Positions 45,851 through 56,372 are shown, counted from the stretch's first letter. The stretch is DNA of 64,000 bases from Anomaloglossus baeobatrachus (GCF_048569485.1 NC_134354.1:510194869-510258868), one strand, 5' to 3'. Made by a program: numbers and translations. Notes: a model not told the origin generated them from the letters alone.

Positions 45851-46149
45851 AGAAATATGTTACAAATTCAACACGTGAAAAGTAGGCCTGTGCACCTCCA
45901 AATGCCAGGGCTGAATTTTAGTCCCAGTCCGGCCCTGGTGAGTACCATGACAGTTGGAAGAATACAAAATGAAGTCCGTCCATCCATTTGAAAGCTAAGA
46001 GGTGGTCATCAAGGAAAATTATTGGAGTCAACAAGTCGGCTCATCATAAAGTCAGTCATCAGTTCTGGCATGACAAACACAGCAGTGGAGTTGGCTTTGT
46101 AATAGTGAGATCACAGACATCCATGCAAGCAGCATGCAACACACATTAC

Positions 46150-46660
46150 ACAAGTCTGGAATGGTGGCCTGAAAAAAGATGAAGTCTCTTCAATATCGTC
46201 AAAAAAAGCGTTGGTTCAAGTTTGCACAAAAAATTACGAAAAGTGGACAGTAGAAGATAGGAAACAGGTGATTTGGAGTTAAGAGATGAAAGTCAATAGA
46301 CTAGGCTCTGATGTGTGGCAATGGGTATGGAAGAAACGAGAGAAAAAGGGGCTAAATGGATTGAGAAATTGATGTAACTGTCAAGTTCAGTGGAAAGAAG
46401 CCTTATGATATGAGGTTGTTTCACAGCCAAAGGCAATGCATACTTGGCCAGGATCAATGGTGGTCTCAATGATGAGCTTTATGTGAGTATGTTATAAGAT
46501 GAGTTACTTCATACATGCCAGTACTATGGGTATGAATAGGACGACATAGTGTTCGAGCAGAACAATGACCAAAGCATACATCGAGATTAGCAAAGAAATG
46601 GTTCAATGACAATGAAGTAGAGGTGCAGGATTGGCCCCCACATTACATTACATTACATTC
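46150..46660 (+). pseudogene. Tc1-like transposase relic
   Basis: Several frames give degenerate Tc1 blocks: QKRWFKFAQKI (46210s), DRLGSDVWQWVWKKRE (about 46298-46345, after the first catalytic region), SGKKPYDMRLF (about 46390), and SSRTMTKAYIEISKEM, equivalent to the FQQDNDPKHTS.A block (about 46553-46600). Multiple frame changes and stops are present, so it is long dead. Its lineage differs from 15999-17588. Confidence 0.6.
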
Positions 46661-47007
46661 AGAATGTGTAAAAAAAAAAAAGACCAGGGATCATATTTTG
46701 CTCTAGAGCATTTCCAGAAGGATTCAGGCAGTGTTTAAATCCAAAGGCATATTTGAAAAATACTAACAAAATATTAAAAATTAAAACGTAATTTTTACGA
46801 GCAAAACAGTAACAATGCAGTGACAAGACAAGAATCTGGATAACTAATCATATGCTAAATAATTGCAAGTCAAATTTATGTGTGAGAAAGCCAAGATGAT
46901 TTTCTATAAAAATGAAGGTAGTCTCATGCTTAAAGCTGTAGTGGATGGTGAGATATGGAAGCTGAAAATCAAAAATTCAAAACATTGTTACCCTTTACTC
47001 GTCAGTA

Positions 47008-47544
47008 TATAGTGCTATAGTAGTGGATTTCAAGGGCAAAAATCATGTTAGCATCTGCTGAACAGATTTCCACTATGTGAAATTATATCTTCAATGACAT
47101 AATGTATGATGTGAACTTTTCTTTCCCAACCTGTATTAAGATGTCACACGGAGATTTTTACAAACTTCGCTGACTATCATGGCGGCGGCAGCGGGATCTA
47201 TTCAGATTACTGATTCCGACACTTTGCCCTATAACTTCTCTGGTGTCTGTGATCAATGCAGGAGGACTCGTTTGTTGACCTGCAGATTGGTAGTTCATAG
47301 GAAGGCTAGCAAGAGTTAATCTCTGCTGGTCTGCTTGTTGCTCTCCTTTGATTACATGTCAGGCTCTATTGTGTGTCCAATTCAACATGAAAAATGTGGT
47401 GAAAGGTCCTCTTTAAAAGAACACTATTGAGAAAATACAAGCATGTTATGCATCTTGCAGGGACCAAGGATCCATGACACAAGAATCATAATTTCAGTGT
47501 TATTTGAATCCTTGTGTAATACTCCACCCCTTGAGAGCCTTACC
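47008..47544. other. No recognised feature
   Basis: Sequence between the Tc1-like element and the next repeat. Contains ATGGCGGCGGCAGCGGGATC near 47179, but no sustained coding frame or splice structure I could support. Confidence 0.35.
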
Positions 47545-47670
47545 AGACTGGCCATATGCCCAAGGGGCAAATGCCCAATGGGCCGCAGCAGTGCTCTGCA
47601 AAATAGGCCACCAGCCCCTTTTTTCAGACACAGGCCCTTTAAAAATATGTCGACTGCCCTTTAAGACCTG
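47545..47670. mobile_element. hAT-end fragment related to 42214-45937
   Basis: CCAGACTGGCCATATGCCCAAGGGGCAAATGCCCAATGGGCCG parallels the left end of the hAT element (CCCGGACTGACCATAGGGCAATTCTGGCAAATGCCAGATGGGCCGG). It is interrupted after about 120 bp by the family A LTR inserted at 47675. Confidence 0.5.
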
Positions 47671-47674
47671 CTTG

Positions 47675-48812
47675 TGTGACGCCCTGGACCCCAGGGGTCA
47701 CAGGTCACAACACTCATCACATACACCCCCACACTAGAAAGGTACCACCAGTCAACCACAAAGACCTGATTGCCTCCCTCAGTGTTAGACAGGCACACCA
47801 GGTGGGCGGAGTCAGATGGAAAGACACGCCCCCGAGGAGTCTGCTGGCCTGAGGCAGGAAAAACACAAGGAGTACAGTTCAGTGCAGCGGAGTGGAGAGT
47901 AGTGGAGTACAGTTCTGCTTGGGGCCTGGGCTGGAGCCTAGGACCCCAGACCAGTCAGGAAGGCAAACGGCAGTGACCGCCTGCAGGAGACCAGGAATAC
48001 GACCAGCGGAACCGTAAGGGACCAGGACAGGGTAGTGGCCCGCCGGAACCAAACCGGGGAGCTAACAGGATACCGGAGCACCAGGCAGGGTACGCAGACC
48101 CCGAACTAGGCTATACCAACACCACCACCACCACCATAGTCGAATTAACTGATTGCGGTCTGAACCTCAGGGGTTCATTCCCACCAAAGTCCCGATTGAA
48201 GGCAACAGCCCAACCCGTCCGGATAGTAGCCACCGGCAGAGGCCAGAGATCCAAGGGCCAGTGCCTGCGGGCAAAATGGGGCTCCTACAACACATACACG
48301 CCGGGCAGCGGACTACCAGTGCCCAGGCACAGTGGTCACACTACAAACACAGGTGCAGGAGAAAGGCGGACATTGCCAACCCGACTAGGAAGCTGAAGCC
48401 GCCTGCGGGCCCCGTTCATACCTTCGTTTGGTTTACCAGTGACTCTGTGTGGTTTAATCGTGAGTACCCCAGTGCCATCCGGCACCACGCCGCATCGCAG
48501 CCCTGCACCCCGGCTCTCGCACAACCGGGCCCCGGGACCAACATCCCCTACCCACGGATGGGTCAACACCTAGCTGCGCCACTACACCGCTCCCGGGAGT
48601 CCCCGCACCTTCACAGCGGTGGTGTCCACCATCACCACAACCCGTGGGTGGCGTCACGAACAATCACCCCAAAACCCAAACACTCGCACGTAGCGCCAAA
48701 CAGCCTTCCAGAGCGACGTGACCCCCGGGTCTGGAGGCACTCGAGCCACCGTCACACGCGAGCCCGGACCCGAGCGGCTCGGCCGTCGCAGCCAAGGCCG
48801 CAGGGTGGTACA
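47675..48812 (+). mobile_element. Solo-LTR-like element, family A copy 5 (TSD CTTG)
   Basis: Starts TGTGACGCCCTGGACC, ends GGGTGGTACA, with a perfect CTTG duplication (47671-47674, 48813-48816). Shares long blocks with copy 2 (CAGGGTAGTGGCCCGCCGG, GAATTAACTGATTGCGG, CCCGTGGGTGGCGTCACGAAC). The long open frame of about 306 residues at 48153-49073 is G+C-driven and runs out of the element's end, so it is not supported as a gene. Fossil. Confidence 0.8.
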
Positions 48813-48816
48813 CTTG

Positions 48817-49189
48817 CAGGCAGGGCGAATGCATCGGCGCGCACTTTGCTCTCACTCATGGCTCCTGCAGGGATGATAGCAAGTTTGACACTAACCACAT
48901 CAAACTTTTCTTGTTTGCGCTCTGCTCTGTCCCCAGCATCCATATGGAATCTGCTCCTTTTTGCATTCGGCTCTGGACCTGCTGCCACGTATCATCTGGA
49001 TGACTCCTGGCCACATGGAATCTTCATTACTGTTTGCAGCAGTGACAGCCCCTATATAAAGTATATGCCCTAGTCACAGCTACCTATATGATGTGCAGTA
49101 TATGCTCCAGTTACAGTCAACAATATGATGTGTATGCCAAAGGCACAGCCCCTATATAATGTATATACCACAGTCACAGTCCTCTATAT
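48817..49189. repeat. Unassigned, ending in degenerate minisatellite
   Basis: 48817-49060 has no recognised feature. From about 49065 it is a degenerate tandem of TATATGATGTATATGCCACAGTCACAGCCCC-like units (about 30-45 bp), which resumes at 49929 beyond the hAT MITE. Confidence 0.6.
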
Positions 49190-49920
49190 CAGAGGTCCCC
49201 AACCGCCGGTCCGCGGACCAGGACCAGGCCGTTGGGGGTTTTTAGCTGGTCCGTGGTGCCGCTGACAGCTAGCTCTGCGGCCCTGCGCCTGGTCAGAGCA
49301 CACTCTGTGTGGATTGATAATGTTCTCTGCCGTAGCCGTGACAGCTCGCAGCTCCCGGCAGAGAACATTATGCAGGATGGGGCGGGGCATCGGGCGGGTC
49401 TTTGTGGCGCAGCCCTCCACAGCACAGCATGGTACCTGTTGCACAGGACAGGGCGGGGCATCGGGCGGGTCTTAGTGACGCGGCCCTCCAGCACAGCATG
49501 GTATGTACTTGACGGGGTGGGGCGACAGGCTCTCCTCACTGACTCGCCCCCGGCAGAACATGTTATGTGGGGCGTGCCGGGGCAGGGCAGCAGACTGGCC
49601 TCATTGACGCGGCTCCCGGTACCGGTGTTCAGTGTGTAGCGCTGCTAAGCAGCAGTGCTGTATACACTGACGCTCAATGTACAGTGCTGCTACTTAGCAG
49701 CGCTGTACACCGAGGTCTTGCAGCATCCTCCCCATACAGCGCTGTCTGGTGCATATAGCAGTGCTATAATGTAGTAATTATATTATAAGTATGCACTAAG
49801 CTCCACCCCTCCATAACCCCGCCCCCATATGACCAAAGCTCCACCCATGTCCCACCGGGCCATGGAAAACTGGTCTTGCTTAAAGCTGGTCCCTGGTGCA
49901 AAAAAGGTTGGGGACCTCTG
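49190..49920. mobile_element. hAT-type MITE (TSD CTCTATAT)
   Basis: Inverted ends CAGAGGTCCCCAACC and GGTTGGGGACCTCTG are flanked by a perfect 8-bp duplication CTCTATAT (49182-49189, 49921-49928). The GGTCCGCGGACCAGGACC and GGTCCCTGGTGCAAAAAAGGTTGGGGACC context is typical of a widespread hAT MITE type. The interior has three related GGGCGGGGCATCGGGCGGGTC segments. No coding. It sits inside a minisatellite. Confidence 0.9.
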
Positions 49921-49928
49921 CTCTATAT

Positions 49929-50300
49929 GATGTATATGCAACAATCACAGCCCACTATATGATGTATATGCTGCAGTCACACACCGCTAAGTAACGTATA
50001 TACCACAATCTCATCCTCTTATGTATATACCCCAGTCTCAGCCTCCTATATGATGAATATGCCACAGTTGCAGTCGTTTATGTGCTGTATGTACTACAGC
50101 CAGTCTCCTATGTATGAACTGCAACATCAGCCTTCGATATGTTGTACGGTAGATACTAGAGTTTCAGCCTCTTATATGATATATATTGCAGTCTCCTATA
50201 TGATGTATATACAGCAGTCACACTGTCTCCATTGTGATGATTGTATATACAGCAGACTCACTGTCTCCTAAAAGGTGTGCTACAGTCTTGATGTATCCTA
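49929..50300. repeat. Degenerate minisatellite (TATGATGTATAT..CAGTCACAG units)
   Basis: Continuation of the array left of the hAT MITE. Units of roughly 30-45 bp, strongly diverged. Confidence 0.7.
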
Positions 50301-50420
50301 TGTGATACATACAGTGTAATATAGTATTGTGTGGTGTTTATATAGTATATAAAGTTGTGGGTATATAGTACATACCATTTTTCCCTGAAAATAAGACCCA
50401 CCCTAAAAATAAGCCCTAGC
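50301..50420. repeat. Interspersed repeat end (ccctgaaaataagaccc type)
   Basis: The motif TTTTCCCTGAAAATAAGACCCACCCTAAAAATAAGCCCTAG at about 50379-50420 is a familiar terminal motif of a vertebrate DNA-transposon repeat. It is cut by the LTR that starts at 50421. Confidence 0.4.
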
Positions 50421-50839
50421 TGTGTAATGCCACCATTGGTGTCCCTCCACTGTCCTGCTCCCCGCTGGTGGGGACGTTAGGACACTCCCCCTCCTGGCTG
50501 CTCAGTGGTGGTTGCTCCATGACCGCTGCCGGCACACCACACAGGTATCCTGGGAGCACATTTAGGGCATGCGCAGGCACCGATTCTTAAAAAGCCAGTG
50601 TGCCCTAACCCGGAATTTCTTCTTAGGATATGGCATATCATAGAATGTCAGTGTCTACAACTTTGGGGCCAGCTGTCGCACCACCGGGTCTCCCAGAGTG
50701 GTACCTGGTTTCTACCTGCAGCCAAATCCACCCTCACCAGCAGAGGCTCTGGTGAAAACCTGATGTGAGACAGTCATGCCCCTCAGGTTTTCTGTGTGCT
50801 GTGGCCAAGTGGGTCCACTTCCCAGCCCACACCAGTCAG

Positions 50840-51308
50840 CATTACTTCATCAACGACCACCACAGCAACTGGGTCATGCTTCTTCCATGGGCGGAGTTCC
50901 CCTACAAAAATCATGTGAGTGAGTCCTTTGCTAACTCACCGTTCTGTATAGTGTATGGACAGCAGCCCAAAATCCTGTTGCCTGTGGCTATCATCTCTGG
51001 CAATGCTGTGACCGATTCTCTTATCAAGAGCTTCTCAGAGATCTGGGCGGAAACCAAATCTTCTCTTGAGCAATCCTCCATTCGAATTAAGATACATGCT
51101 TACAAAAGACGCCTGGACTCTCTTTCATTCCAGCCTGGAAATAAAGTATAGCTCTCATCTAGATATATTCACCTAAAGATGCTGTCCTACAAGCTGGGTC
51201 GTCCTTTTACTGGTCCAATTGAGGTGCTCCAGCAGATTAATGTCATGTCCTATAAACTGAAGCTTGTGGCCTCCCTGTGTATCTCCAGCTCATTCCATGT
51301 ATTGCTTC
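50840..51308 (+). pseudogene. Gypsy integrase C-terminal region (fossil)
   Basis: The translation shows WVMLLPWAEFPYKNHVSES and SPF.IVYGQQP, the end of the integrase catalytic core of chromovirus Gypsy elements. A FQPGNKV block and, in a neighbouring frame, KLGRPFTGPIEVL and FHVLLLK (the GPF/Y module) follow. The region lies directly upstream of the nested LTR. Part of a broken element. Confidence 0.8.
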
Positions 51309-51313
51309 TCAAG

Positions 51314-52168
51314 TGTAGCGCACACCCCGCCAGGCCCCGGGGGGGCGCTCCTCCTCTCACCTACCCGGTTCCAGCGTGGCTCCCACATGTTCTCCAGCTC
51401 CCAGCCTCCGGCGTCCTTCCTCTCACCTGCCCCACGGCTCTGCAGCCTCCTCTCCTTCTTCAGGTCCTGCCACGGTCTTCTCACACCCCCGGGCCATGCG
51501 TAATGCTTCTGTCCCAGAGTCTGCTGCATCCTCTTCCTGTTTCCAGGCTACACGCAGGGCTTCAGTAAGTGATCATATGGTGCGCATGCGACCACGCCCC
51601 CTTTCTTTAAATGGTAGAGTCCCATTACTTGGAAGTGACCTCAGAGGTCACCTGTTACCTAAAAGGTATTTTAGTCCACCTCACCTGACAGGAGGTGCCT
51701 GAGCAACGTTGCGCGTTGCTAGTTCTCAGCTCCCCAGTTGTTATTATGTGTGGTCCCTGTACCTGTTCCCAGTTACTAACCTCTGTCTCGTCCTAGAGTC
51801 TCATCACCTTCATCGCCTGTGTGCCATCACGTCATAGCTCAGGCGAATGGGACTGCAGTAAAGGCTATCTCCTGATTGTCACCTCACCTGAGCCTTCACC
51901 ACAGTGCTGTTTCGTCCGGATCTACGCTTCAGTGCCATTTCATCTCTCTGCCCCAACCTTGGTGCTACTATATCTCAGACTCCTGTATTGGACATTGTGA
52001 CTATATCTGTCCGTAAGAGACTTCCCCTCTGATCGCTGCATTTAGGCTTTGTGCTGGAAGTGCAGCACCTGTATTGGGGTTCACTGCTGGTCGCTTTCTT
52101 AGGGGATTCCGGTGCACGGTCCAGTGGGTCCACCCCCGGACACTCGCCGCCGTTCGGTAAGTGTAACA
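51314..52168. mobile_element. Solo LTR inserted in the Gypsy remnant (TSD TCAAG)
   Basis: Starts TGTAGCGCAC and ends GTGTAACA, flanked by a perfect 5-bp duplication TCAAG (51309-51313, 52169-52173). 855 bp. TG...CA ends with a 5-bp duplication indicate LTR integration. It shares no obvious blocks with family A. It separates the integrase GPF/Y segment from the chromodomain of the host element. Fossil. Confidence 0.85.
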
Positions 52169-52213
52169 TCAAGCCTGTTGTCCTGAACCACTATTTCAAG
52201 AACTCTGGTACCC

Positions 52214-52400
52214 TGCCTTAACCGGTCAGTGCTCAAGACATCTTTGAGGTAAAACACATCCTTGCCATAAAGAGAGTGAGGAGCAGGACTCTTCTTGATG
52301 GACTGGAAGGGTTTTGGCCCTGAAGAGAAGTCATGGGAGCCCAAGGAGAATATTAATGCCCCTCTTCTCCTTATGAGATTCCTGGAAAAAGGGGGGCATA
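52214..52400 (+). pseudogene. Gypsy chromodomain segment (fossil)
   Basis: Read in plus orientation, the segment has the chromodomain layout: an AQDIFEV strand, a K-R-rich middle, then DWKGFGPEEKSWEPKENI, the aromatic and acidic C-terminal half. Chromodomains at the integrase tail direct chromovirus Gypsy elements to modified histones. The right LTR follows after a purine-rich tract. Confidence 0.8.
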
Positions 52401-52967
52401 AGGGGGGCACTGCAACGCCACTACTGGTATCCCTGCACTGTCCTACCTTCCTCTCAAGCGGGGACGCTGGCACAATCAACCTTCCAGCCACTCAGCGAGG
52501 TTGCTCCATCCCTGGTCCTTGCTGCCAGCTCCTAGGGCCTGCGCACACAGCACAGGTTTCCTGGGAGCACATTTAGGGTTCCCGCGCATTCCTATTCTTA
52601 AAGGGCCAGCATGCCCTAGCCCAAAAGTGCTTCTCAGCCTATGACTGAGAGGCACTAGGTATTTAAGGCACCCTCCCATTTTGAGAGGTGCCTGGGCAAC
52701 ATGGTCTAGGCCTAGAGATGTGTTGCTAGTTGTTCAGGCTCCTTATCTATGTGCTGCTGCTGTGTTACTTATACCTGTCTGTTTCATTGTACTGGCTGCT
52801 CTTGCAGCATCATTGCATATCGGCTGAACCTGCTGTGCCAGTTGCTGCTACCGCTTTGATCCATATTGGCCATACCTGCTGCTGCATCAATCCGTACCAG
52901 TCATATCTGCTAAACCCGCCACCGCATCCTTCCATCAGAGAACAAAGCTCTTAGGTTGTAACAGCAG

Positions 52968-53490
52968 CCACTGCTGGTTTTCGCCCTGCGCTTCGCGAGA
53001 GCCAGTGACGAGTGATGACATCATCAGGTGAACGCAGTTCACAGCGGCCAGTTCTTTCGCTACCTTCTATGTGACCCGGCTGCAATGAACTGTGGTACCC
53101 TTATGACATCACTGCTTGTTAATGACGCTAGCTGTTGCAGTGAGCAGACACATCTGGGGAGGTTCTGGGATCCTATTTTTAGGCTGGGAAGGATAAAATG
53201 TCCATGGCCTTCCCCCCTGATACCAGCCCCCAGCTATCTGTGTTACCTTGGCTGGTTATCATAAATGGAGGAGACCACACACCATATTTTAAATTATTGA
53301 AATAAATAATTATAAAAACAGTGTGGGATCCACTCTATTTTTGATAACCAGCCAAGGTACAGCAGACAGCTAAGAGCTGCAGCCCATCGCTGTCTGCTTT
53401 ACCTGCACGGTTGTCAAAAATAGGGGAAACTCCGAGTCATTTATTTCATTTAATTATTTATTTATGTGGTTACATAGCTGTACATGATAG
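52968..53490. repeat. Interspersed repeat with two inverted TTTTTAGGCTGGGAAGG/AACCAGCCAAGG modules
   Basis: 53165-53270 and 53325-53420 are diverged, partly inverted versions of the family seen at 32.9-35.4 and 43.5 kb (TATTTTTAGGCTGGGAAGG, CCCAGCTATCTGTGTTACCTTGGCTGG, GATAACCAGCCAAGGTA). No coding. Confidence 0.5.
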
Positions 53491-53523
53491 CTATCTATCT
53501 ATCTATCTATCTATCTATTCATT
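53490..53523. repeat. (ATCT)n microsatellite, left part
   Basis: CTATCTATCTATCTATC for about 30 bp. A matching tract resumes at 60390, on the far side of the large nest. Confidence 0.95.
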
Positions 53524-53529
53524 CAGTGG

Positions 53530-54170
53530 CAGTTCAAAGGGCCCCGGTGCAAAATCTCGACCTGGGCCCCCATACACTGACACTCGAGGTACAGCATAAT
53601 TACACAGATACTTGAGGTGTATGGGATAATTACACTGACTAATGACACTGACACTTGGCTCTTTCTCTCAGCACCTAGCTTTCCCATCCTCTGAATTCCC
53701 TCTGTCAGCATCCAGCTTGCCTATGTTCTGATATCCATCTTGTTCTCGGCACGCTGCTTTGCAATGCTTAGCTATACATCTTGCTCTCAGTATCCAACTT
53801 CCCCATGCTCTGCTGGACATCTTTCCCTCAGCACGCAGCTTTCCCATGCTCTGCTATACATCTTTACCTCAACACCCAGAATTCCCTTGATAGCAGAGCA
53901 TGGAAAAACTGGATGCTGAGGGAGAGCTGTTTAGCAGAGTATGGAAAAGTTGAGTGCTGAGGGAAAGAGAAAGAGCCTTTTTTCATCCAGCTTTCCCATC
54001 CCATGCTTGAATCTTTGTTCCCCATCCTTGTATATACAGTATGTCCCCATCCTGCTACATATGATCCCCATCACACCGCACACTTTAAAAAAAAATGTAA
54101 CAATTATACTCAACTTCCCTCTGCTGCCCTGGGGAGTGGTGTTCTCTTCTGATACAGTTTTTCCACATGC
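53530..54170. other. Interior of the hAT-like element, no gene
   Basis: Contains repeated CTTTCCCTCAGCA(C/T)(G/C)CAGCTTTCCCATGCTCTGCTATACATC-like units (about 50 bp, 53650-53960) in both orientations. No coding region supported. Confidence 0.5.
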
Positions 54171-54179
54171 ACTCATATA

Positions 54180-54468
54180 CCCCTACATAAAAACACACAC
54201 TGTATACTGTACTATTATATACATTATATGCCAACTTCTACACACTATATACTACCTACATACACACTATATAACACCCACGTATACACTGATATACACT
54301 ATATACTACTCACATACACTATATACTAGCAACATATACACTGATATACACTATATATTAGCCATATACACACTGATACGCTATATACTTGCCACATACA
54401 CACTGATATACACTATATACTAGCCACATACACTATATACTAGCCACATACACACTGATATACACGAT
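54180..54468. repeat. 32-bp minisatellite (CACATACACACTGATATACACTATATACTAGC), left part
   Basis: Imperfect tandem units. The array is interrupted by the Gypsy element and continues at 59711-59850. The exact join across the insertion is duplicated CGAT. Confidence 0.9.
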
Positions 54469-55343
54469 TGTTATGATCTGGAACCATGGAAGACAACCAT
54501 AAATCATTGGTAAAAGCTCACAAGAGCATTGGCAACCAATCTGGCCACCATCCCCTTACTAACCATCACAACTAGAAGTAGCCGAGGGGTGAACTAACAT
54601 CCTGTGCACCGCGAACCCAGCCGGAGAACTAGCTATCCTAAAGGAAGTAAAGATGAATAATTCTCTGCCTCAGAAAATAGATAAAGAATAGCAAGCCCCC
54701 CACATTCAAATACTGCGATGATATAGGAAAACACAATACAAAGATGATAGGATTAGCAAAAGGTGAGGCCCTACTGACTAAATAGGACAGGACAGGAAAG
54801 GGACTGATGGTGGCCAGAGAAAAACCCTGCAAAAATCCAACAACCTGATAGTACAAAAAAGCCCTCAGATCGCTAGATCTGAACTCCGTCCTATACCAGG
54901 CGCTCTTGTCATACCAATGAACAGAAAGCAGGAACCATTACAAATTCAGGAAGCAACAAACACATGGACTTATAGGAGCAATACTCCAAACATAGCTGCA
55001 GGGAGCTTTACAGCCAAGCAACTGAGAGGGAAGATCCCTGCATGCAAATAAACAGAAAACAACCACAGCAAATGACAAACTCTGATAAAAACAAAAAGAA
55101 CCAAACAAAAATAAAGAGCCAAGCACTTATCTGGGGTAGATGTGGTCTGGAGCAGGATGAAGCAGGCTGGTGAACAAAGAACAACTGACATCGGACATAG
55201 CCTGCTATCAGACCAGGGTTTAAATAAGCAGAGAGTTAGCAATGGAAACGCCCATTGCTCAACACACCTGGTCTCTGTCCAAACCATTCCTGGCCACAAG
55301 AGGGAGCCTCACAGCAGCCAATGCATAACTGACATTCACAACA
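54469..55343 (-). repeat. Gypsy 3' LTR
   Basis: On the plus strand it runs from TGTTATGATC to CATTCACAACA, 875 bp. In element orientation it starts TGTTGTGAATG directly after the polypurine tract. Nearly identical to the other LTR. Confidence 0.92.
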
Positions 55344-55369
55344 GTACCCCACCCCTTGAGGAGGGGTCA

Positions 55370-56372
55370 CCGAACCCTCACCAACGCCACCGGGTCGCTC
55401 AGGATGAGCATGATGGAAGGCGCGAACCAACCTGTCCGCATGAATGTCAGAAGCCACAACCCAAGAGTTATCCTCCTGCCCATAACCCTTCCATTTCACA
55501 AGGTACTGAAGCTGTCGCCTACTGCGATGGGAATCCAGAATTTTTTCAACCTCATACTCCAGATCCCCTTGTACCAAAACAGGGTCAGGAGGCGCTGCTG
55601 CAGGAACTGTTGGCTCCACATGTTTCTTCAACAAGGACTTATGGAAGACATTGTGAATCTTAAATGACACAGGCAGAGTCAAACGGAAAGATACAGGGTT
55701 TATAATCTCCGAAATCTTATAAGGTCCAATAAATCTGGGCTTAAATTTAGGAGATGGGACTCTAATAGGAATATTTTTAGAGGACAACCACACCATGTCC
55801 CCCACATTAAATTGGGAACCAACAGTCCGACGCCGCTTGGCAAACTTTTGGGCAGTTTCTTGGGACTGAAACAATTTTTCCACTACCTGCCCCCAAATCT
55901 GCTGCATTCTGTGTACGACCGAATCCACCACTGGACAGTCAGACACCTCAAGCTGCACCGAGAGGAACCTGGGGTGATACCCAAAATTGCAGAAAAAGGG
56001 GGACACCAATGTGGTAGAGCTAGCTCTATTGTTAAGGGCAAATTCAGCCAAAGACAAAAACGAAACCCAGTCATCCTGATCCGCAGAAACAAAACACCGT
56101 AAATAGGTCTCCAGGGTCTGGTTAGCCCTTTCAGTCTGACTGTTGGTCTGAGGATGAAACACCGAGGAGAAAGACAGCTGAACACCCAATTTGGAACAAA
56201 AAATCCTCCAAAACCTGGATACAAACTGCACCCCTCTGTCAGAAACAATGTTTTCGAGAATACCATGCAAACGAACAACATGTTGGAAAAACAAATGCAC
56301 CAACTCTGATGAAGACGGCAACTTAGATAGGGGAGCCAAGTGGACCATCTTGGAGAATCTATCACAGATCAC
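55370..56372 (-). pseudogene. Gypsy integrase core and chromodomain (fossil)
   Basis: The translation begins ICDRFSKMVHLAPL (first catalytic aspartate region). It continues VSDRGVQFVS (second aspartate) and FHPQTNSQTERANQTLE (the glutamate-bearing block), then ALNNRASSTTLVSPFFCNFG. Next comes the GPF/Y module (FKPRFIGPYKISEIINPVSF; VFHKSLLK). The end is a chromodomain at roughly 55400-55565 (YEVEKILDSHR, then LVKWKGYGQEDNSW). Strand transfer of the cDNA ends is the family role. Well conserved relative to the other Gypsy remnant in the window. Part of a broken element. Confidence 0.9.

Larger units (their letters stand above)
42214..45937. mobile_element. hAT-type element, 3.7 kb (TSD GTGAGTAC)
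   Basis: A perfect 8-bp duplication GTGAGTAC (42206-42213 and 45938-45945) flanks inverted ends CAGGCCCGGACTG and (complement) CAGGGCCGGACTG. An 8-bp target duplication and CAG-type ends define hAT elements. No hAT transposase (dimerisation domain or DDE) is readable. The interior is filled with repeats, so it is a bulky non-autonomous element or an autonomous one whose core was replaced. Confidence 0.85.
41797..47005 (+). mobile_element. Tc1-like transposon with about 210-bp inverted repeats, split by a hAT element
   Basis: Left repeat 41797-42012 and right repeat 46797-47005 are reverse complements (GGTAACAATGTTTTGAA, TCATCCACTACAGCTTTAAGCATGAGAC, CATATGATTAGTTAT blocks). TA dinucleotides flank both ends (41795-41796, 47006-47007). 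Relic transposase text lies between about 46150 and 46650. Without the 3.7-kb hAT insertion and one 8-bp duplicate the element would be about 1.5 kb, normal for Tc1. The long inverted repeats place it in the IR/DR-like Tc1 group (inference). Confidence 0.8.
50421..52967 (+). mobile_element. Gypsy (chromovirus) retrotransposon remnant with nested solo LTR
   Basis: The left LTR remnant (about 50421-50750) and right LTR (about 52411-52967) share CCACCATTGGTGTCCCTCCACTGTCC-type and TTTCCTGGGAGCACATTTAGGG-type blocks. Between them are integrase C-terminal and chromodomain pieces in plus orientation and a purine-rich tract before the right LTR (52383-52410). The element is broken and lacks most of its coding parts. 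An unrelated solo LTR (51314-52168) sits inside it. Older than that insertion. Confidence 0.75.

Noticed and set aside
48153-49073. Open frame of 306 residues on the plus strand
   Set aside because: Lies in the G+C-rich family A LTR and runs past its end. The same region in other family members is not open, and no motifs are seen.
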